A DNA stretch of 64,000 nt from Rhizobiales bacterium GAS188 (GCA_900104855.1 FNSS01000001.1:7945001-8009000); one strand, 5' to 3'; positions 50,821 through 61,466 are shown, counted from the first letter of the stretch. The notes: generated by a model not told the origin, from the sequence alone. A program made the numbers and translations.

Positions 50821-52401
50821 TTATGTCAAAGCCTGCGCCAGCAGAAAGCCCGATCCGCCGCCGAGGCCGGGCCCGGGATGGGTCGAGGCGCCGATATGGT
50901 AGAGGCCCTCGACATGGGTGCGGTGATTGACCGAGGTCTTGAAGGGCCGCCACAGGAAGAACTGATCGAGACCGCAGAAGCCGCCATAGGGATCGCCGCC
51001 GACGAGGTTGACGTTCAGCGCCTCGAGATCGGCCGGCGAATAGGCGCGCCGCGCGATGACGCTCTCGCGGAAGCCCTCGATGTGGGAGGCCAGAATCGCC
51101 TCGACGCGATCGGCGTAACGCTCACGAATCTCGTCGGTCCAACGCCCGTCGGCCGGCGTCGCGATCTCGCCTGAGGCATCGCCCTTGATGAGGCGCGGTG
51201 CCTCCGGCAATTGCAGCCAGAGGATCGCCTTGCCCGCGGGAGCGCGGCTCGGGTCGAGCGCAGTCGGCTGGCCGACGCAGATCGTGGGCACAGCCGGCAG
51301 CAGGCCGCGCTCGCATTCATTGGCGGCTCGCGACACGCCGTCGAGGCCAGGCGTGAGATGCAGCAAGGCGACGCCGCCGAGATCGCCCGACTTCCAGCGT
51401 GGCGGCGCCGACAGCGCATAATGCATCTGCATATTGCCCTTGCCGTGCCGAAATCCGGCAAGGCCTTCGCCAATCCCGGACGGCAGCTCCGTCCCTTTCA
51501 GGAGCCGTCGGTAGAGTGCCCGCGGCCCGACCGAGCAGATGACGCCCCGCTTCGCCATCAGGCGCGTGCCGTCGCTCAGCCTTACGCCATGCGCCCTGCC
51601 CTGCCGATCGAGCTCGATACGGTCCACATCGGCGCCGATGCGGATCGTGCTGCCCTGGTCGGCGATCAGGTCTTCGAAGGCCGACAGGGCATTCTCGACG
51701 CCGCCCTTGACGATCGGTGCGCCGGCGGCTTCGAGCGCGAAGCCGATCACCTTGAGCATCTCGCCGCCATAGGCGCCCTCGGGTCCGAGGCCGCAATGCA
51801 GCACCCAGGGTGCGAACAGCGCTTGCACGACCTCGGAGCGATAGCAGCTCTCGAGATGCGCGCGACCGCTGGCGAGCGCCTCGCCGACGAAGGCCGCGAG
51901 CCCGCGCAAGCCGCGCCGCCAGCCCTCCCTCGCCAGCAGGCGCAAGGTGGAGGCGGACCACAGGGATCCACCGAGCAGGCCGAAGACCAGGCCGGCATCG
52001 CCGCCGAAGCGCTGCATCTGCGTAGCGAAGCTCTTGCCGTCCCCTGCGGCCAGCGCCTCGAAGCCTGCGACATTGCGGGCGCGATCCCGGTCGAGCACGG
52101 CATGGCGACCATCGGCAAGCAGCACGCCGGTCGGCTGCTGCGAATGCGCGAAGGCGAGGCCGCGCTTCTCGAGCTCGGGACCGAGCGCAGCGAAGGCCGG
52201 CGAGGTGACGAACAGCACGAAGGTCGTCGCCATCACGTCATGGATGAATCCAGGAGCCGTGATCTCCTCGCTGCGGATGCAGCCGCCGATCCGGTCATTG
52301 CGTTCGAGGACCAGCACCTTGCGGCCCTTGCGCCCGAGCATGGCTGCACAGACCAGCGCGTTGATGCCGCTGCCGACGATAATATAGTCCGCGTCATCCA
52401 T
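50821..52401 (-). CDS. Phytoene desaturase/PYROXD2-like FAD oxidoreductase (second)
   Basis: A 526-residue flavoprotein, the same length as the first PYROXD2-like protein in this window and clearly homologous. It has DYIIVGSGINALVCAAMLGR at the N-terminus, ERNDRIGGCIRSEE after it, GQPTALDPSRAPAGKAILWL near residue 385 (shared almost word for word with the first) and GASTHPGPGLGGGSGFLLAQ at the end. The glycine motif GxGxxA is looser than usual. The two flank the dipeptide-type transporter, facing the same way. Substrate unknown. Confidence 0.85.
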   Translation of the reverse strand: MDDADYIIVGSGINALVCAAMLGRKGRKVLVLERNDRIGGCIRSEEITAPGFIHDVMATTFVLFVTSPAFAALGPELEKRGLAFAHSQQPTGVLLADGRHAVLDRDRARNVAGFEALAAGDGKSFATQMQRFGGDAGLVFGLLGGSLWSASTLRLLAREGWRRGLRGLAAFVGEALASGRAHLESCYRSEVVQALFAPWVLHCGLGPEGAYGGEMLKVIGFALEAAGAPIVKGGVENALSAFEDLIADQGSTIRIGADVDRIELDRQGRAHGVRLSDGTRLMAKRGVICSVGPRALYRRLLKGTELPSGIGEGLAGFRHGKGNMQMHYALSAPPRWKSGDLGGVALLHLTPGLDGVSRAANECERGLLPAVPTICVGQPTALDPSRAPAGKAILWLQLPEAPRLIKGDASGEIATPADGRWTDEIRERYADRVEAILASHIEGFRESVIARRAYSPADLEALNVNLVGGDPYGGFCGLDQFFLWRPFKTSVNHRTHVEGLYHIGASTHPGPGLGGGSGFLLAQALT

Positions 52402-52550
52402 CAGAACCCCGCCTGCGAGATATGTCGCGGCCAGATGACCTCAATATCGAGGGATGGGCAATGGGTTATCGCCGCTCGGAAGCTGCCGCCTCGAGGCGTG
52501 TCGCTCTTCGGAAATGCAGACGAGCGGCGACTGCAGAGACGACGCCTATC

Positions 52551-53897
52551 TCACACCAACATCGCCATCGGGCTCTCGATCAGCGTCTTGAAGGCCGAGA
52601 GCAGCTCGGCACCGAGCGCCCCGTCGACGGCGCGGTGATCGGTCGAGAGCGTCACCGACATGATGGTCGCAACTGCCGGCGCACCGTCCTTGACCACGAC
52701 GCGTTTCTCGCCCGCCCCCACCGCCAGGATGGTTGCATGCGGCGGATTGATCACGGCCGAGAAATTGCTGATGCCGAACATGCCGAGATTGGAGACGGCC
52801 GTGGTGCCGCCCTCATATTCCTGCGGCTTCAGCTTGCGAACCTTGGCGCGCGCCGCGAAATCCTTCATTTCGTTGGAGATCACCGACAAGGTCTTGGTCT
52901 CCGCCTGGCGCACGATCGGGGTGATCAGGCCGCCTGGAATCGAGACCGCGACGCCGACATCGGCATGCTTGTGCTTGAGCATGGCGCTGTCGGTCCAGCT
53001 CACATTGGCCTCCGGCACCCGCATCAACGCCAGCGCCAGCGCCTTGATGACGAAATCATTGACCGACAGCTTGAAGGCGGGCTTGCCGTCCTTGTCCTTG
53101 GGGGCCGCGGCATTGATCTCTTCGCGCAGCTTGAGCAACGCGTCGATGCGGCAATCGAGCGACAGGTAGAAATGCGGAATGGTCGATTTCGCCTCGGTGA
53201 GGCGGCGTGCGATCGTCTTGCGCATGCCGTCATGCGGCACTTCGGTGAAGGAGCCGGGCTCGAACAGCCTCTTGACCATCTCGTCGGGCATGCCGACCGG
53301 GCCGGCCGGCCTCGCCGAAGGCGCCGCGGCAGCGACGGGCGCCGGCTTCGCTTTCGCGGTCCCGCCCTCGATCGCCGCCTTCACATCGTGCTCGACGATG
53401 CGCCCGTGCGGCCCCGAGCCCTTGATGCTGGCGATATCGATGCCGGCCGTCTTGGCGATGCGGCGCGCCAGAGGCGACGCGAAGACGCGCGCGCCCTCAG
53501 CATGGCCGTTGCCGAGAGAAGGCGCCGCTGCGGCAGCCGGGGCCGGCGCCGGAGCGCTTGCCGGCGCGGGCGCCGCCTTCTCGGGGGACGAAGCCTTCGG
53601 CGCGGCCGGTGCGGCCGCCGCAGCAGCCCCGCCCGCGACCGCCTTGACATCCTCGCCATCGGCCGCGATCAGGCCGATCAGCTGGTTCACCGGCACATCC
53701 GCCGTACCTTCGGGCACCACGATCTTGGCGAGCACGCCCTCATCGACCGCCTCGACTTCCATGGTCGCCTTGTCGGTCTCGATCTCGGCGATGACATCGC
53801 CGGATTTGATGCGGTCGCCCTCCTTCTTCAGCCATTTGGCGAGATTGCCCTTCTCCATGGTGGGCGAGAGGGTTGGCATGAGGATATTGGTGGGCAT
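52551..53897 (-). CDS. pdhC: Pyruvate dehydrogenase E2, dihydrolipoamide acetyltransferase
   Basis: A 448-residue E2. The lipoyl domain has [15 protein letters not shown] with the lipoylated lysine near residue 43, followed by an alanine/proline linker, the peripheral-subunit-binding domain (ASPLARRIAKTAGIDIASIK, near 140) and the catalytic domain with STDHRAVDGALGAELL near the C-terminus holding the His and Asp. It makes acetyl-CoA from the hydroxyethyl group supplied by E1. ATG 53897 is used. The usual E3 gene does not follow; an oxidoreductase gene lies downstream instead. Confidence 0.96.
   Translation of the reverse strand: MPTNILMPTLSPTMEKGNLAKWLKKEGDRIKSGDVIAEIETDKATMEVEAVDEGVLAKIVVPEGTADVPVNQLIGLIAADGEDVKAVAGGAAAAAAPAAPKASSPEKAAPAPASAPAPAPAAAAAPSLGNGHAEGARVFASPLARRIAKTAGIDIASIKGSGPHGRIVEHDVKAAIEGGTAKAKPAPVAAAAPSARPAGPVGMPDEMVKRLFEPGSFTEVPHDGMRKTIARRLTEAKSTIPHFYLSLDCRIDALLKLREEINAAAPKDKDGKPAFKLSVNDFVIKALALALMRVPEANVSWTDSAMLKHKHADVGVAVSIPGGLITPIVRQAETKTLSVISNEMKDFAARAKVRKLKPQEYEGGTTAVSNLGMFGISNFSAVINPPHATILAVGAGEKRVVVKDGAPAVATIMSVTLSTDHRAVDGALGAELLSAFKTLIESPMAMLV
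53721..53897 (-). repeat. Lipoyl-domain direct repeat, pdhC copy
   Basis: This 177-bp coding segment is nearly identical to 55422-55598 in pdhB, with most differences near the start codon. It is a homologous repeat of about 1.7-kb spacing between two genes of one operon, large enough for recombination or gene conversion. Confidence 0.85.
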
Positions 53898-53905
53898 TGC
53901 AGGCC

Positions 53906-54202
53906 TCAGTTGGTGGCGCTGGTCGTGCCGAGATCGGTCGGCTGCGACCACTCGGCTTGGAACATGCGATGGATGTGTTCAAGCGCCTCGGCTTCGCGCA
54001 TGCCGCCTTCGGCCGCGAAGATACGTGCAACATGGCGTGCCACGTCGGCGAGCAGAATTCCCCAAGTCGCCGGATCGTCGAAAGCCCGCTGCAAGGCGAC
54101 GCTCAGGCCGCCATCGACGATGAAGGCCCGTAGAATCTCGTGGCCGCCCTGTTCTTGGGCGTCGGGAGGCACGCCGAGTTGAGTGAGCGCGGGATCGGCC
54201 AT
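53906..54202 (-). CDS. DUF5076 family protein in the pdh cluster
   Basis: A 98-residue protein that reads MADPALTQLGVPPDAQEQGG at the start, then EILRAFIVDGGLSVALQRAF and WGILLADVARHVARIFAAEG. This matches DUF5076, small proteins encoded within alphaproteobacterial pdh operons. Function unknown. It lies 4 bp after pdhB and 8 bp before pdhC, so it is surely co-expressed with the complex and may modulate it. Confidence 0.82.
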   Translation of the reverse strand: MADPALTQLGVPPDAQEQGGHEILRAFIVDGGLSVALQRAFDDPATWGILLADVARHVARIFAAEGGMREAEALEHIHRMFQAEWSQPTDLGTTSATN

Positions 54203-54206
54203 GACG

Positions 54207-55598
<1,392 letters not shown>

Positions 55599-55669
55599 GG
55601 GATACTCAGCGGCCTGAATGATTGGTCAAATCCGGAAATGCGCCGGCGCGATCGCGTGGCCCGACGGCG

Positions 55670-56755
55670 TCACACGAGCACATCGGTCCACAGCTCGGCC
55701 GGATCGGGCTCGGGATCGTGCTGGGCGAATTCGGCTGCCTCGTTGACGATCTCACGCACCTTGGCATCCGCTGCCTTCAGCTCATCCTCCGGCACCTTCC
55801 AGGTCTCGAGAAGCCGCTTGCGCACCATCTCGATGCAGTCATGCTCCTCACGCATCTTCTGCACCTCCTCCTTCGAGCGATATTTCGCCGGATCGGACAT
55901 GGAGTGGCCGCGATAGCGGTAGGTCTGCATTTCGAGGATGTAGGGCCCCTTGCCGTTGCGCGCGAAGGAGATGGCCCGCGCGCCGGCGGCCCTGACGGCG
56001 CGCACATCCATGCCGTCCACCTGCTCGCCGGGAATGTTGAAGGAGACGCCGCGTCTCGAGAAATCGGTCTGGGCCGAGGCCCGCGTCACCGCCGTGCCCA
56101 TGGCATAACGGTTATTCTCGATGATGTAGACCACCGGGAGCTTCCACAGCTCGGCCATGTTGAAGCTCTCATAGACCTGGCCTTGATTGGAAGCGCCATC
56201 ACCGAAATAGGTGAGCGTCACCGCGCCATTGTCGCGATAGCGGTTGGCGAAGGCGAGGCCGGTGCCGAGCGAAACCTGGGCGCCGACGATGCCATGGCCG
56301 CCGAAGAACTGCTTCTCCTTGGAGAACATGTGCATCGAGCCGCCCTTGCCCCGCGAGTAGCCGCTGCGGCGCCCGGTGAGCTCGGCCATGACGCCCTTGG
56401 CATCCATGCCGGTTGCCAGCATATGGCCGTGGTCACGATAGCCGGTGATCACCTGATCGCCGAGCTTCCCCGCCATCTGCATGCCGACGACCACGGCCTC
56501 CTGGCCGATATAGAGGTGGCAGAAGCCGCCCACGAAGCCCATGCCGTAGAGCTGGCCTGCCTTCTCCTCGAAGCGGCGGATCTGCAGCATCGAGCGATAG
56601 GCTTCGAGCTCGTCCTCGCGGGTGAACGGGGTGCCCTCCGGCGCCACGCCGCTGCCGGCGGCATCTTCGGGGCGCGGCCCATTGGCCTTCGAGACGTCTT
56701 TTTCAGTCGCTGGTCGCGCGGACGAGCGGGCCGGTTTGGCCGCGGCACCTGCCAT
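55670..56755 (-). CDS. pdhA: Pyruvate dehydrogenase E1 alpha subunit
   Basis: A 361-residue TPP enzyme. After a short alanine-rich N-terminus it has YRSMLQIRRFEEKAGQLYGM, YIGQEAVVVGMQMA and GHGIVGAQVSLGTGLAFANR. The thiamine diphosphate motif is TYFGDGASNQGQVYESFNMA through ENNRYAMGT near residue 195-230, and the phosphorylation-loop-like YRYRGHSMSDPAKYRSKEE is intact. With E1 beta it decarboxylates pyruvate. First gene of pdhA-pdhB-DUF5076-pdhC; a 198-bp gap to the divergent psiF-like gene holds the promoters. Confidence 0.96.
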   Translation of the reverse strand: MAGAAAKPARSSARPATEKDVSKANGPRPEDAAGSGVAPEGTPFTREDELEAYRSMLQIRRFEEKAGQLYGMGFVGGFCHLYIGQEAVVVGMQMAGKLGDQVITGYRDHGHMLATGMDAKGVMAELTGRRSGYSRGKGGSMHMFSKEKQFFGGHGIVGAQVSLGTGLAFANRYRDNGAVTLTYFGDGASNQGQVYESFNMAELWKLPVVYIIENNRYAMGTAVTRASAQTDFSRRGVSFNIPGEQVDGMDVRAVRAAGARAISFARNGKGPYILEMQTYRYRGHSMSDPAKYRSKEEVQKMREEHDCIEMVRKRLLETWKVPEDELKAADAKVREIVNEAAEFAQHDPEPDPAELWTDVLV

Positions 56756-56953
56756 GCTGTTCCTCCTTGATCGTCGGCTGGAGATTAGACGAAGGACTAA
56801 GGCTTGGCGAGGGGGCGATCGGCCAGGGACGATCAGCGACGGGTGACCGGTTGCTGTGGCCCAGCCTTACTGGCTGACAGTCGGCTTCCGAGGCGCTATC
56901 CATGGAGTCGCGCCCCGTTTCAGGCGGCGTTGCAGCACTTCCGGGAGGTTTCG

Positions 56954-57280
56954 ATGACGACGTCCTTTGTCAAGCTGGCGGCCGCCGCCGCGATTGGCCT
57001 GTTCGCGACCGTCGCGATGGCCCAGACGCCGGCCCCGAAGCCCGCAGCCCCGGCGGCGGCGGCACCCGCCCCCGCCATGAAGCCCGCAGCCCCCGCCATG
57101 AAGCCCGCCGCTCCGGCCCCGGCAGCCGCGGCGCCCGCAACGGCCACGCCGGCATCCGCCGCAAAACCGAGATCGGCCAAGAGCTTGGAGTGCTCGAAAG
57201 AGGCGGATGCCAAAGCCATCCATGGGAAGGTTCGGCATAAATTCATGTCGGAATGTAAGAAAGGCAAGACGGCGGGCTGA
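56954..57280 (+). CDS. PsiF-repeat exported protein
   Basis: A 108-residue protein with a signal peptide (KLAAAAAIGLFATVAMAQ), an alanine/proline-rich linker with two APAMKPAAP units, and one C-terminal PsiF repeat: LECSKEADAKAIHGKVRHKF followed by MSECKKGK, with two conserved cysteines. PsiF proteins are phosphate-starvation induced in E. coli and of unknown function; here the role is not known. It lies divergent from pdhA and convergent with the ftsB-type gene, with a strong hairpin after it. Confidence 0.8.
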   Translation: MTTSFVKLAAAAAIGLFATVAMAQTPAPKPAAPAAAAPAPAMKPAAPAMKPAAPAPAAAAPATATPASAAKPRSAKSLECSKEADAKAIHGKVRHKFMSECKKGKTAG

Positions 57281-57299
57281 GCGGCTCTGCCACGATACC

Positions 57300-57323
57300 G
57301 AAGGGCGCCGCCAGGCGCCCTTC
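57300..57323. terminator. Hairpin between psiF-like and ftsB-type genes
   Basis: GAAGGGCGCC-GCCA-GGCGCCCTTC has perfect 10-bp arms, 19 bp after the psiF-like stop and 39 bp from the convergent ftsB-type stop. It probably works as a terminator for one or both, although the T tract is weak. Confidence 0.65.
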
Positions 57324-57362
57324 TCGTCTCAAGGGATTTCGCGTCTCAGGGCGCTTGTGTCT

Positions 57363-57698
57363 TTAGGGCGTCTGCGTCTTGCCCGAATCCTTGATGAAGA
57401 CGACGAGATCGTTCTTGTTGACCCGGCCGAGCTCGGCGCGCACCCGCTCGTCGAGGAGATCACCGTCGAGCATCGGGCCGCGCAGCATGCCGACCTTGCG
57501 CTCGAGCGCAATGCGCTGCTGCTTGAGCCCGGCGAGCTCGTTGCGCAAGGTCAGGACGCGAGCCTTGATCTGGCGCTTGGCTTCGATGCCTCGCGCGCCC
57601 TCATAGGCTTGCGCGACGAAATAGCCCGTGACGAGCGCAGATGCGCTCCACAGGAATGCGAGCCCCACGATCATGCGCCAGCGATGCTTGACGACCAT
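57363..57698 (-). CDS. ftsB: Septum formation initiator family protein (FtsB-like)
   Basis: A 111-residue single-pass inner-membrane protein: short basic N-terminus (MVVKHRWRMI), a hydrophobic helix (VGLAFLWSASALVTGYFVAQ), a coiled coil (about residues 40-75, with IEAKRQIKARVLTLRNELAG and LKQQRIALERKVG) and a C-terminal LLDERVRAELGRVNKNDLVV segment typical of FtsB/DivIC. It links FtsL and FtsQ in the divisome. Location near pdhA and eno is usual in alphaproteobacteria. ATG 57698 is used although the frame extends upstream. Confidence 0.88.
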   Translation of the reverse strand: MVVKHRWRMIVGLAFLWSASALVTGYFVAQAYEGARGIEAKRQIKARVLTLRNELAGLKQQRIALERKVGMLRGPMLDGDLLDERVRAELGRVNKNDLVVFIKDSGKTQTP

Positions 57699-57861
57699 GG
57701 CGCGATTAGACCCGAGCGAGGTTAACGAGGGCTTGCCGACGCCGCTTTGGTGATGCGATTCGAGTCCATGAACAGTTCCGCCAACATCGCTGCCCCGCAA
57801 ATCGGGATTGACGATCGCCCCGCCCCGGTCGATGAGCCGAGCAACAGGATTCGAGGCGCGC

Positions 57862-59130
57862 ATGGCTGAGGCGATCACCACGGATTGCTGCATCAGCGGC
57901 GGCGGGCCTGCCGGAATGATGCTGGGCTATCTCCTGGCGCGCGCCGGCATCGACGTCGTCGTCCTCGAGAAGCACGCCGATTTCCTGCGCGACTTCCGCG
58001 GCGACACCATCCATCCCTCGACGCTCGAAGTCATGTACGAGCTCGGCTTGATCGACGAGTTCCTGAAGCTGCCGCACCAGAAGGCCTACAAACTGTCGGG
58101 GCAGATCGGCGAAGCGCGCATCACGCCTGCCGAGTTTTCACATTTGCCGGTGCACTGCCCCTATATCGCCTTCATGCCGCAATGGGATTTCCTCGACTTC
58201 CTGGCCAAGCACGGCCGGCAATTCCCGACCTTCCGGCTGCTGATGCGGACCGAGGCGAAAGACCTCCTCATGGATGGCGGGACGGTCCGCGGCCTGCGCG
58301 CCGAGACGGCGGACGGCCCGATCGAGATCAGGGCCAATCTCGTGGTCGGTTGCGATGGGCGCCATTCCACGGTGCGCGAGAAGGCGGGGCTGCAGGTGCA
58401 AGATATCGGGGCGCCGATGGACGTGCTCTGGTTCGCCTTGCCGCGCGAAGCCACCGACCCCGACGAGACGATGGGACGCTTCGATCCCGGCGTGGTCTTC
58501 ATCATGATCAACCGCGGCGACCATTGGCAATGCGGCTTCGTCATCGCCAAGGGATCGATCGAAGCGGTGCATGGCGCCGGGCTTCCCGCCTTTCGCGCCA
58601 GGATCGCCGAGCTCGCCCCTTTCCTCGGCGAGCGCGTGCAATCAGTCGCGAGCTTCGACGAGGTGAAGCTGCTCACGGTCGGCGTCGACCGGCTGAAGAC
58701 ATGGCACAAGGAGGGGCTCATCTGCATCGGCGATGCCGCCCACACCATGTCGCCGGTCGGCGGCGTCGGCATCAATCTTGCCATCCAGGACGCGGTCGCG
58801 ACCGCCAATATCCTCTTCGCCCCCCTCAAGGCCGGGCGGGTGACAGAGGCCGATCTCGCGGCCGTGCAGAAGCGCCGCGAATGGCCGGCGCGAGCGACGC
58901 AAGCGGTTCAGGTCTTCATCCAGAAACGGGTCATCGCCCGGGTGCTCGGCGCGGGCGGCCTTGGCCCGACCGGCGCCGCCAGGGCGAGCCAGACCACTCC
59001 GAGCCAGACCCCCGTGCGCCCGCCTTTGCTGGCGCGGCTGTTCAACCGCTTCCCCATCCTGAGCCGCCTGCCGGGGCGCATGATCGGCATGGGCGTCAGG
59101 CCGGAGCATGTGCGCCTACCGACGGGCTGA
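57862..59130 (+). CDS. FAD-dependent monooxygenase (UbiH/PHBH-like)
   Basis: A 422-residue class A flavoprotein hydroxylase. It has the FAD motif CCISGGGPAGMMLGYLLARA at residue 9, the DG motif VVGCDGRHSTVREKAG near 160 and the GD motif ICIGDAAHTMSPVGGVGINL near 290. These bind FAD and NAD(P)H and allow aromatic ring hydroxylation in relatives. The substrate is unclear. ATG 57862 is used; an ATG further upstream (57808) is possible. It is divergent from ftsB and convergent with a dadA-like gene. Confidence 0.87.
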   Translation: MAEAITTDCCISGGGPAGMMLGYLLARAGIDVVVLEKHADFLRDFRGDTIHPSTLEVMYELGLIDEFLKLPHQKAYKLSGQIGEARITPAEFSHLPVHCPYIAFMPQWDFLDFLAKHGRQFPTFRLLMRTEAKDLLMDGGTVRGLRAETADGPIEIRANLVVGCDGRHSTVREKAGLQVQDIGAPMDVLWFALPREATDPDETMGRFDPGVVFIMINRGDHWQCGFVIAKGSIEAVHGAGLPAFRARIAELAPFLGERVQSVASFDEVKLLTVGVDRLKTWHKEGLICIGDAAHTMSPVGGVGINLAIQDAVATANILFAPLKAGRVTEADLAAVQKRREWPARATQAVQVFIQKRVIARVLGAGGLGPTGAARASQTTPSQTPVRPPLLARLFNRFPILSRLPGRMIGMGVRPEHVRLPTG

Positions 59131-59161
59131 GCCTTGAGAGAGCCCCGGTCAGCCGCCCAGA

Positions 59162-60418
59162 TCAATTCCAGAAGCGGGAGGCCGCATAGCAAGACGGCTC
59201 GGTGAAGGGCGTCTCGCCCGTCATCATCTCGGCGAGGAGCCGCCCCGTCACCGGGCCGAGCGTGAAGCCGTGATGGGCATGGCCGAAGGCGAACCACAGG
59301 CCTTGATGAAGCTCGCCCTTGCCGATCACCGGGACCATGTCGGGCAGGCAGGGCCGTCGTCCCATCCAAGGCTCCGCCTCCAGCCTTTCCGCCAACGGGA
59401 AGAATTCGCGCGCCAGCGGCTCGTCGCGAGCGAGCTGCACGGGACTCGGCGGCGCATCGCGCTCGGCGAACTCGACACCGGTCGTGAGGCGGATGCCCTT
59501 ATTCATCGGCAGCAGCGCATAGCCGCCATCTCCGTCCAGCAGCGGGTGGCCGAGCGTGGCATTGCCCTTGACGCCGTAATGCATGTGATAGCCGCGCTTG
59601 ACCGCGAGCGGGATGTCATAGCCGAGCGGCCGGAACACGTCGTCGGACCAGGGCCCGAGCGCGACCACCGCCTCGCGGGCCTCGATCGGGCCGCTCTCCG
59701 ATTGCACGCTCCAGCCTGAGGATTGCGGCGCGAGGCTGAGCGCCTCGCCCGTCAGGAAGCGCCCGCCCTTGCGCTTGAACAAATCCGCATAGGTCTTGGT
59801 GAGCATGCTGGGATCAGGGCAAGTGGGCGATGAGCGAAAATGGATGGCGCCGATTACCGACTCGGAGACATGCGGCTCGAGCTCGCGCAATTGCGCCCCA
59901 GTCAGCACGGCGTAATCGACGTCATAGGCATCGAGAAGCTTTGCTTCGTGGATCGCCTTGTTCAAGCTCTCCTCGCTGCGCAGGCATTTGATCCAGCCAT
60001 TCTGGCGCACCAGGCTCGGGGCCGAGCCGCCGGCCTCGGCGACGAGCGCGTCATGCTCGTTGACGCATTGCGCCATCAGCGGCGCGAGCGCTTGGGCGGT
60101 ACGCTCGACGCGCTCGGGCGCTGCGTTCTGCCAGTAGCGGAACAGCCAGGGCGCGACGCGCGGCAGCGCCGAGAGATGGTAGACGGCGTCGCGGCGATTA
60201 TTCATCGCATAGCTGAGGATGACGCCGAATTCGCGTGGAAACGTATAGGGGATGATGGCTTCGCGCTGGATCAGCCCGGCATTGCCATAGCTCGTCTCCT
60301 CGCCAGCGCCGCGCCGATCGAGGAGGACGACGTTGCGGCCGCGTTTCTGCAGATGCAGCGCCACGCCAACTCCCACCATTCCCGCTCCGAGAACGATCAC
60401 ATCCGCGCGCGCGCTCAT
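59162..60418 (-). CDS. D-amino-acid dehydrogenase-like FAD oxidoreductase (DAO family)
   Basis: A 418-residue flavoprotein. It begins ADVIVLGAGMVGVGVALHLQ with the FAD motif, followed by LLDRRGAGEETSYGNAGLIQ, the DadA-type glycine-rich segment, then a substrate-binding domain and the C-terminal FAFGHAHHGFTLGPVTGRLL segment. DadA removes the amino group from D-amino acids and passes electrons to the respiratory chain; substrate here is inferred only. ATG 60418 is used. It converges with the flavin monooxygenase gene with 31 bp between. Confidence 0.87.
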   Translation of the reverse strand: MSARADVIVLGAGMVGVGVALHLQKRGRNVVLLDRRGAGEETSYGNAGLIQREAIIPYTFPREFGVILSYAMNNRRDAVYHLSALPRVAPWLFRYWQNAAPERVERTAQALAPLMAQCVNEHDALVAEAGGSAPSLVRQNGWIKCLRSEESLNKAIHEAKLLDAYDVDYAVLTGAQLRELEPHVSESVIGAIHFRSSPTCPDPSMLTKTYADLFKRKGGRFLTGEALSLAPQSSGWSVQSESGPIEAREAVVALGPWSDDVFRPLGYDIPLAVKRGYHMHYGVKGNATLGHPLLDGDGGYALLPMNKGIRLTTGVEFAERDAPPSPVQLARDEPLAREFFPLAERLEAEPWMGRRPCLPDMVPVIGKGELHQGLWFAFGHAHHGFTLGPVTGRLLAEMMTGETPFTEPSCYAASRFWN

Positions 60419-60850
60419 CCAGCCCGATCTCCACGTTGCGACTGCAGCCCGCATAGAACCTGCAAGCCCAAGAGCCCTGCAAACCCTTGCAAGCCCGGTA
60501 CCAAGGACGCGAAAGGCCCCGCCCCTCCACGCCCCTGGTTCAAATCGTGAATCTTGCGCTTTGGCAATCCGTTACGCGCAAAGCAGGCGCGCTCTTGCTC
60601 TCGCGCCCCTGGCGCTCGGGCGGTCGACGGAGCAAGTCGCTCCCCGGGGGGCCGGCGTCGCGGGTCGAGTGCCGGTCAATGAGCCCCACCGCGCGCAATC
60701 GAAATTGCCCCGTGAACACAACCGGATCCGCGGCGAGGGCGAAGCTCAGGCTCACGATCTTGTTAGCCGGAATGCAGCCAATCCCGTTGACCCTGCCGGC
60801 TGGGCGCCGGACAATCGCGCAAATCTCGAGGCTCAGCAGGGAGAGACGTC
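60419..60850. other. Divergent intergenic stretch without a supported gene
   Basis: This 432-bp gap must hold promoters of the dadA-like and CHRD genes. GCAAGCCC recurs near 60461 and 60490. A GGTTCAAATC near 60536 resembles a tRNA T-arm but no tRNA folds around it. I see no convincing coding frame. Confidence 0.55.
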
Positions 60851-61288
60851 ATGATAAGAATAGGACTGGCAGGCGCCGTCGCCGGAATGGTTCTCGCCGC
60901 GGGGCTCTTGTCTCCGGGGCCTGCAGGGGCCGAGACGCTCACCTACAAGGTGCAGCTTCTACCGACCTCGGAAGTGCCGCCGAACGACACCAAAGGCTCG
61001 GGCACGCTGGAGGCGACCTATGACACCGCCACCAAGGTGTTGACCTGGAACGCGGCCTATTCGGGTCTGAGCGGTCCGGCGAGCATGGCTCACTTCCATG
61101 GGCCCGCCGCAGCCGGCGTCAATGCCAACCCGGTCGTGCCGATGACGGGCAGCCTCGACAGTCCGATGAAAGGGCAAGCCACGCTGACCGACGCCCAAGC
61201 CGCCGATCTCATGGCCGGCAAATGGTATTACAATATCCATACGGCGCTCAACAAAGGCGGCGAGATCCGCGGACAAGTCGTCAAATAG
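60851..61288 (+). CDS. CHRD domain exported protein
   Basis: A 145-residue protein with a signal peptide (AGAVAGMVLAAGLLSPGPAGA) and one CHRD domain: QLLPTSEVPPNDTKGSGTLE, then MAHFHGPAAAGVNANPVV near residue 78 and the final WYYNIHTALNKGGEIRGQVV, which carry the family's histidines. CHRD domains, named after chordin, have unknown function in bacteria. It has its own ribosome site (GGGAGAG) and is probably monocistronic. Confidence 0.9.
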   Translation: MIRIGLAGAVAGMVLAAGLLSPGPAGAETLTYKVQLLPTSEVPPNDTKGSGTLEATYDTATKVLTWNAAYSGLSGPASMAHFHGPAAAGVNANPVVPMTGSLDSPMKGQATLTDAQAADLMAGKWYYNIHTALNKGGEIRGQVVK

Positions 61289-61365
61289 GCCGGTTCGACG
61301 GATCGCACATCAAGATAACAGGACGCCGAAGCCCAGCCTGCGCGTGCATTACGCAGCCCCACGAG

Positions 61366-61399
61366 AATCACCGATCCGATTGGGGGCGGACCGGTGATT
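61366..61399 (+). terminator. Hairpin downstream of the CHRD gene
   Basis: AATCACCG (61366-61373) and CGGTGATT (61392-61399) form 8-bp arms with an 18-base loop, followed by TGGTATTTT. A weak terminator candidate, 77 bp after the CHRD stop. Confidence 0.35.
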
Positions 61400-61466
61400 T
61401 GGTATTTTCATCTGACGCATAGCCTTGCGGTGAAGCGAAGGCCGCTTCGCCGGGATCTGGTCCGGA

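Noticed and set aside
42726-52401. Carotenoid biosynthesis cluster
   Set aside because: Only the desaturase-like oxidoreductases are present; there is no crtB, crtE, crtY or related gene, and the proteins fit the PYROXD2-like group better.
60530-60550. GGTTCAAATC resembling a tRNA T-arm
   Set aside because: No acceptor, D or anticodon arms can be folded around it at the right distances.
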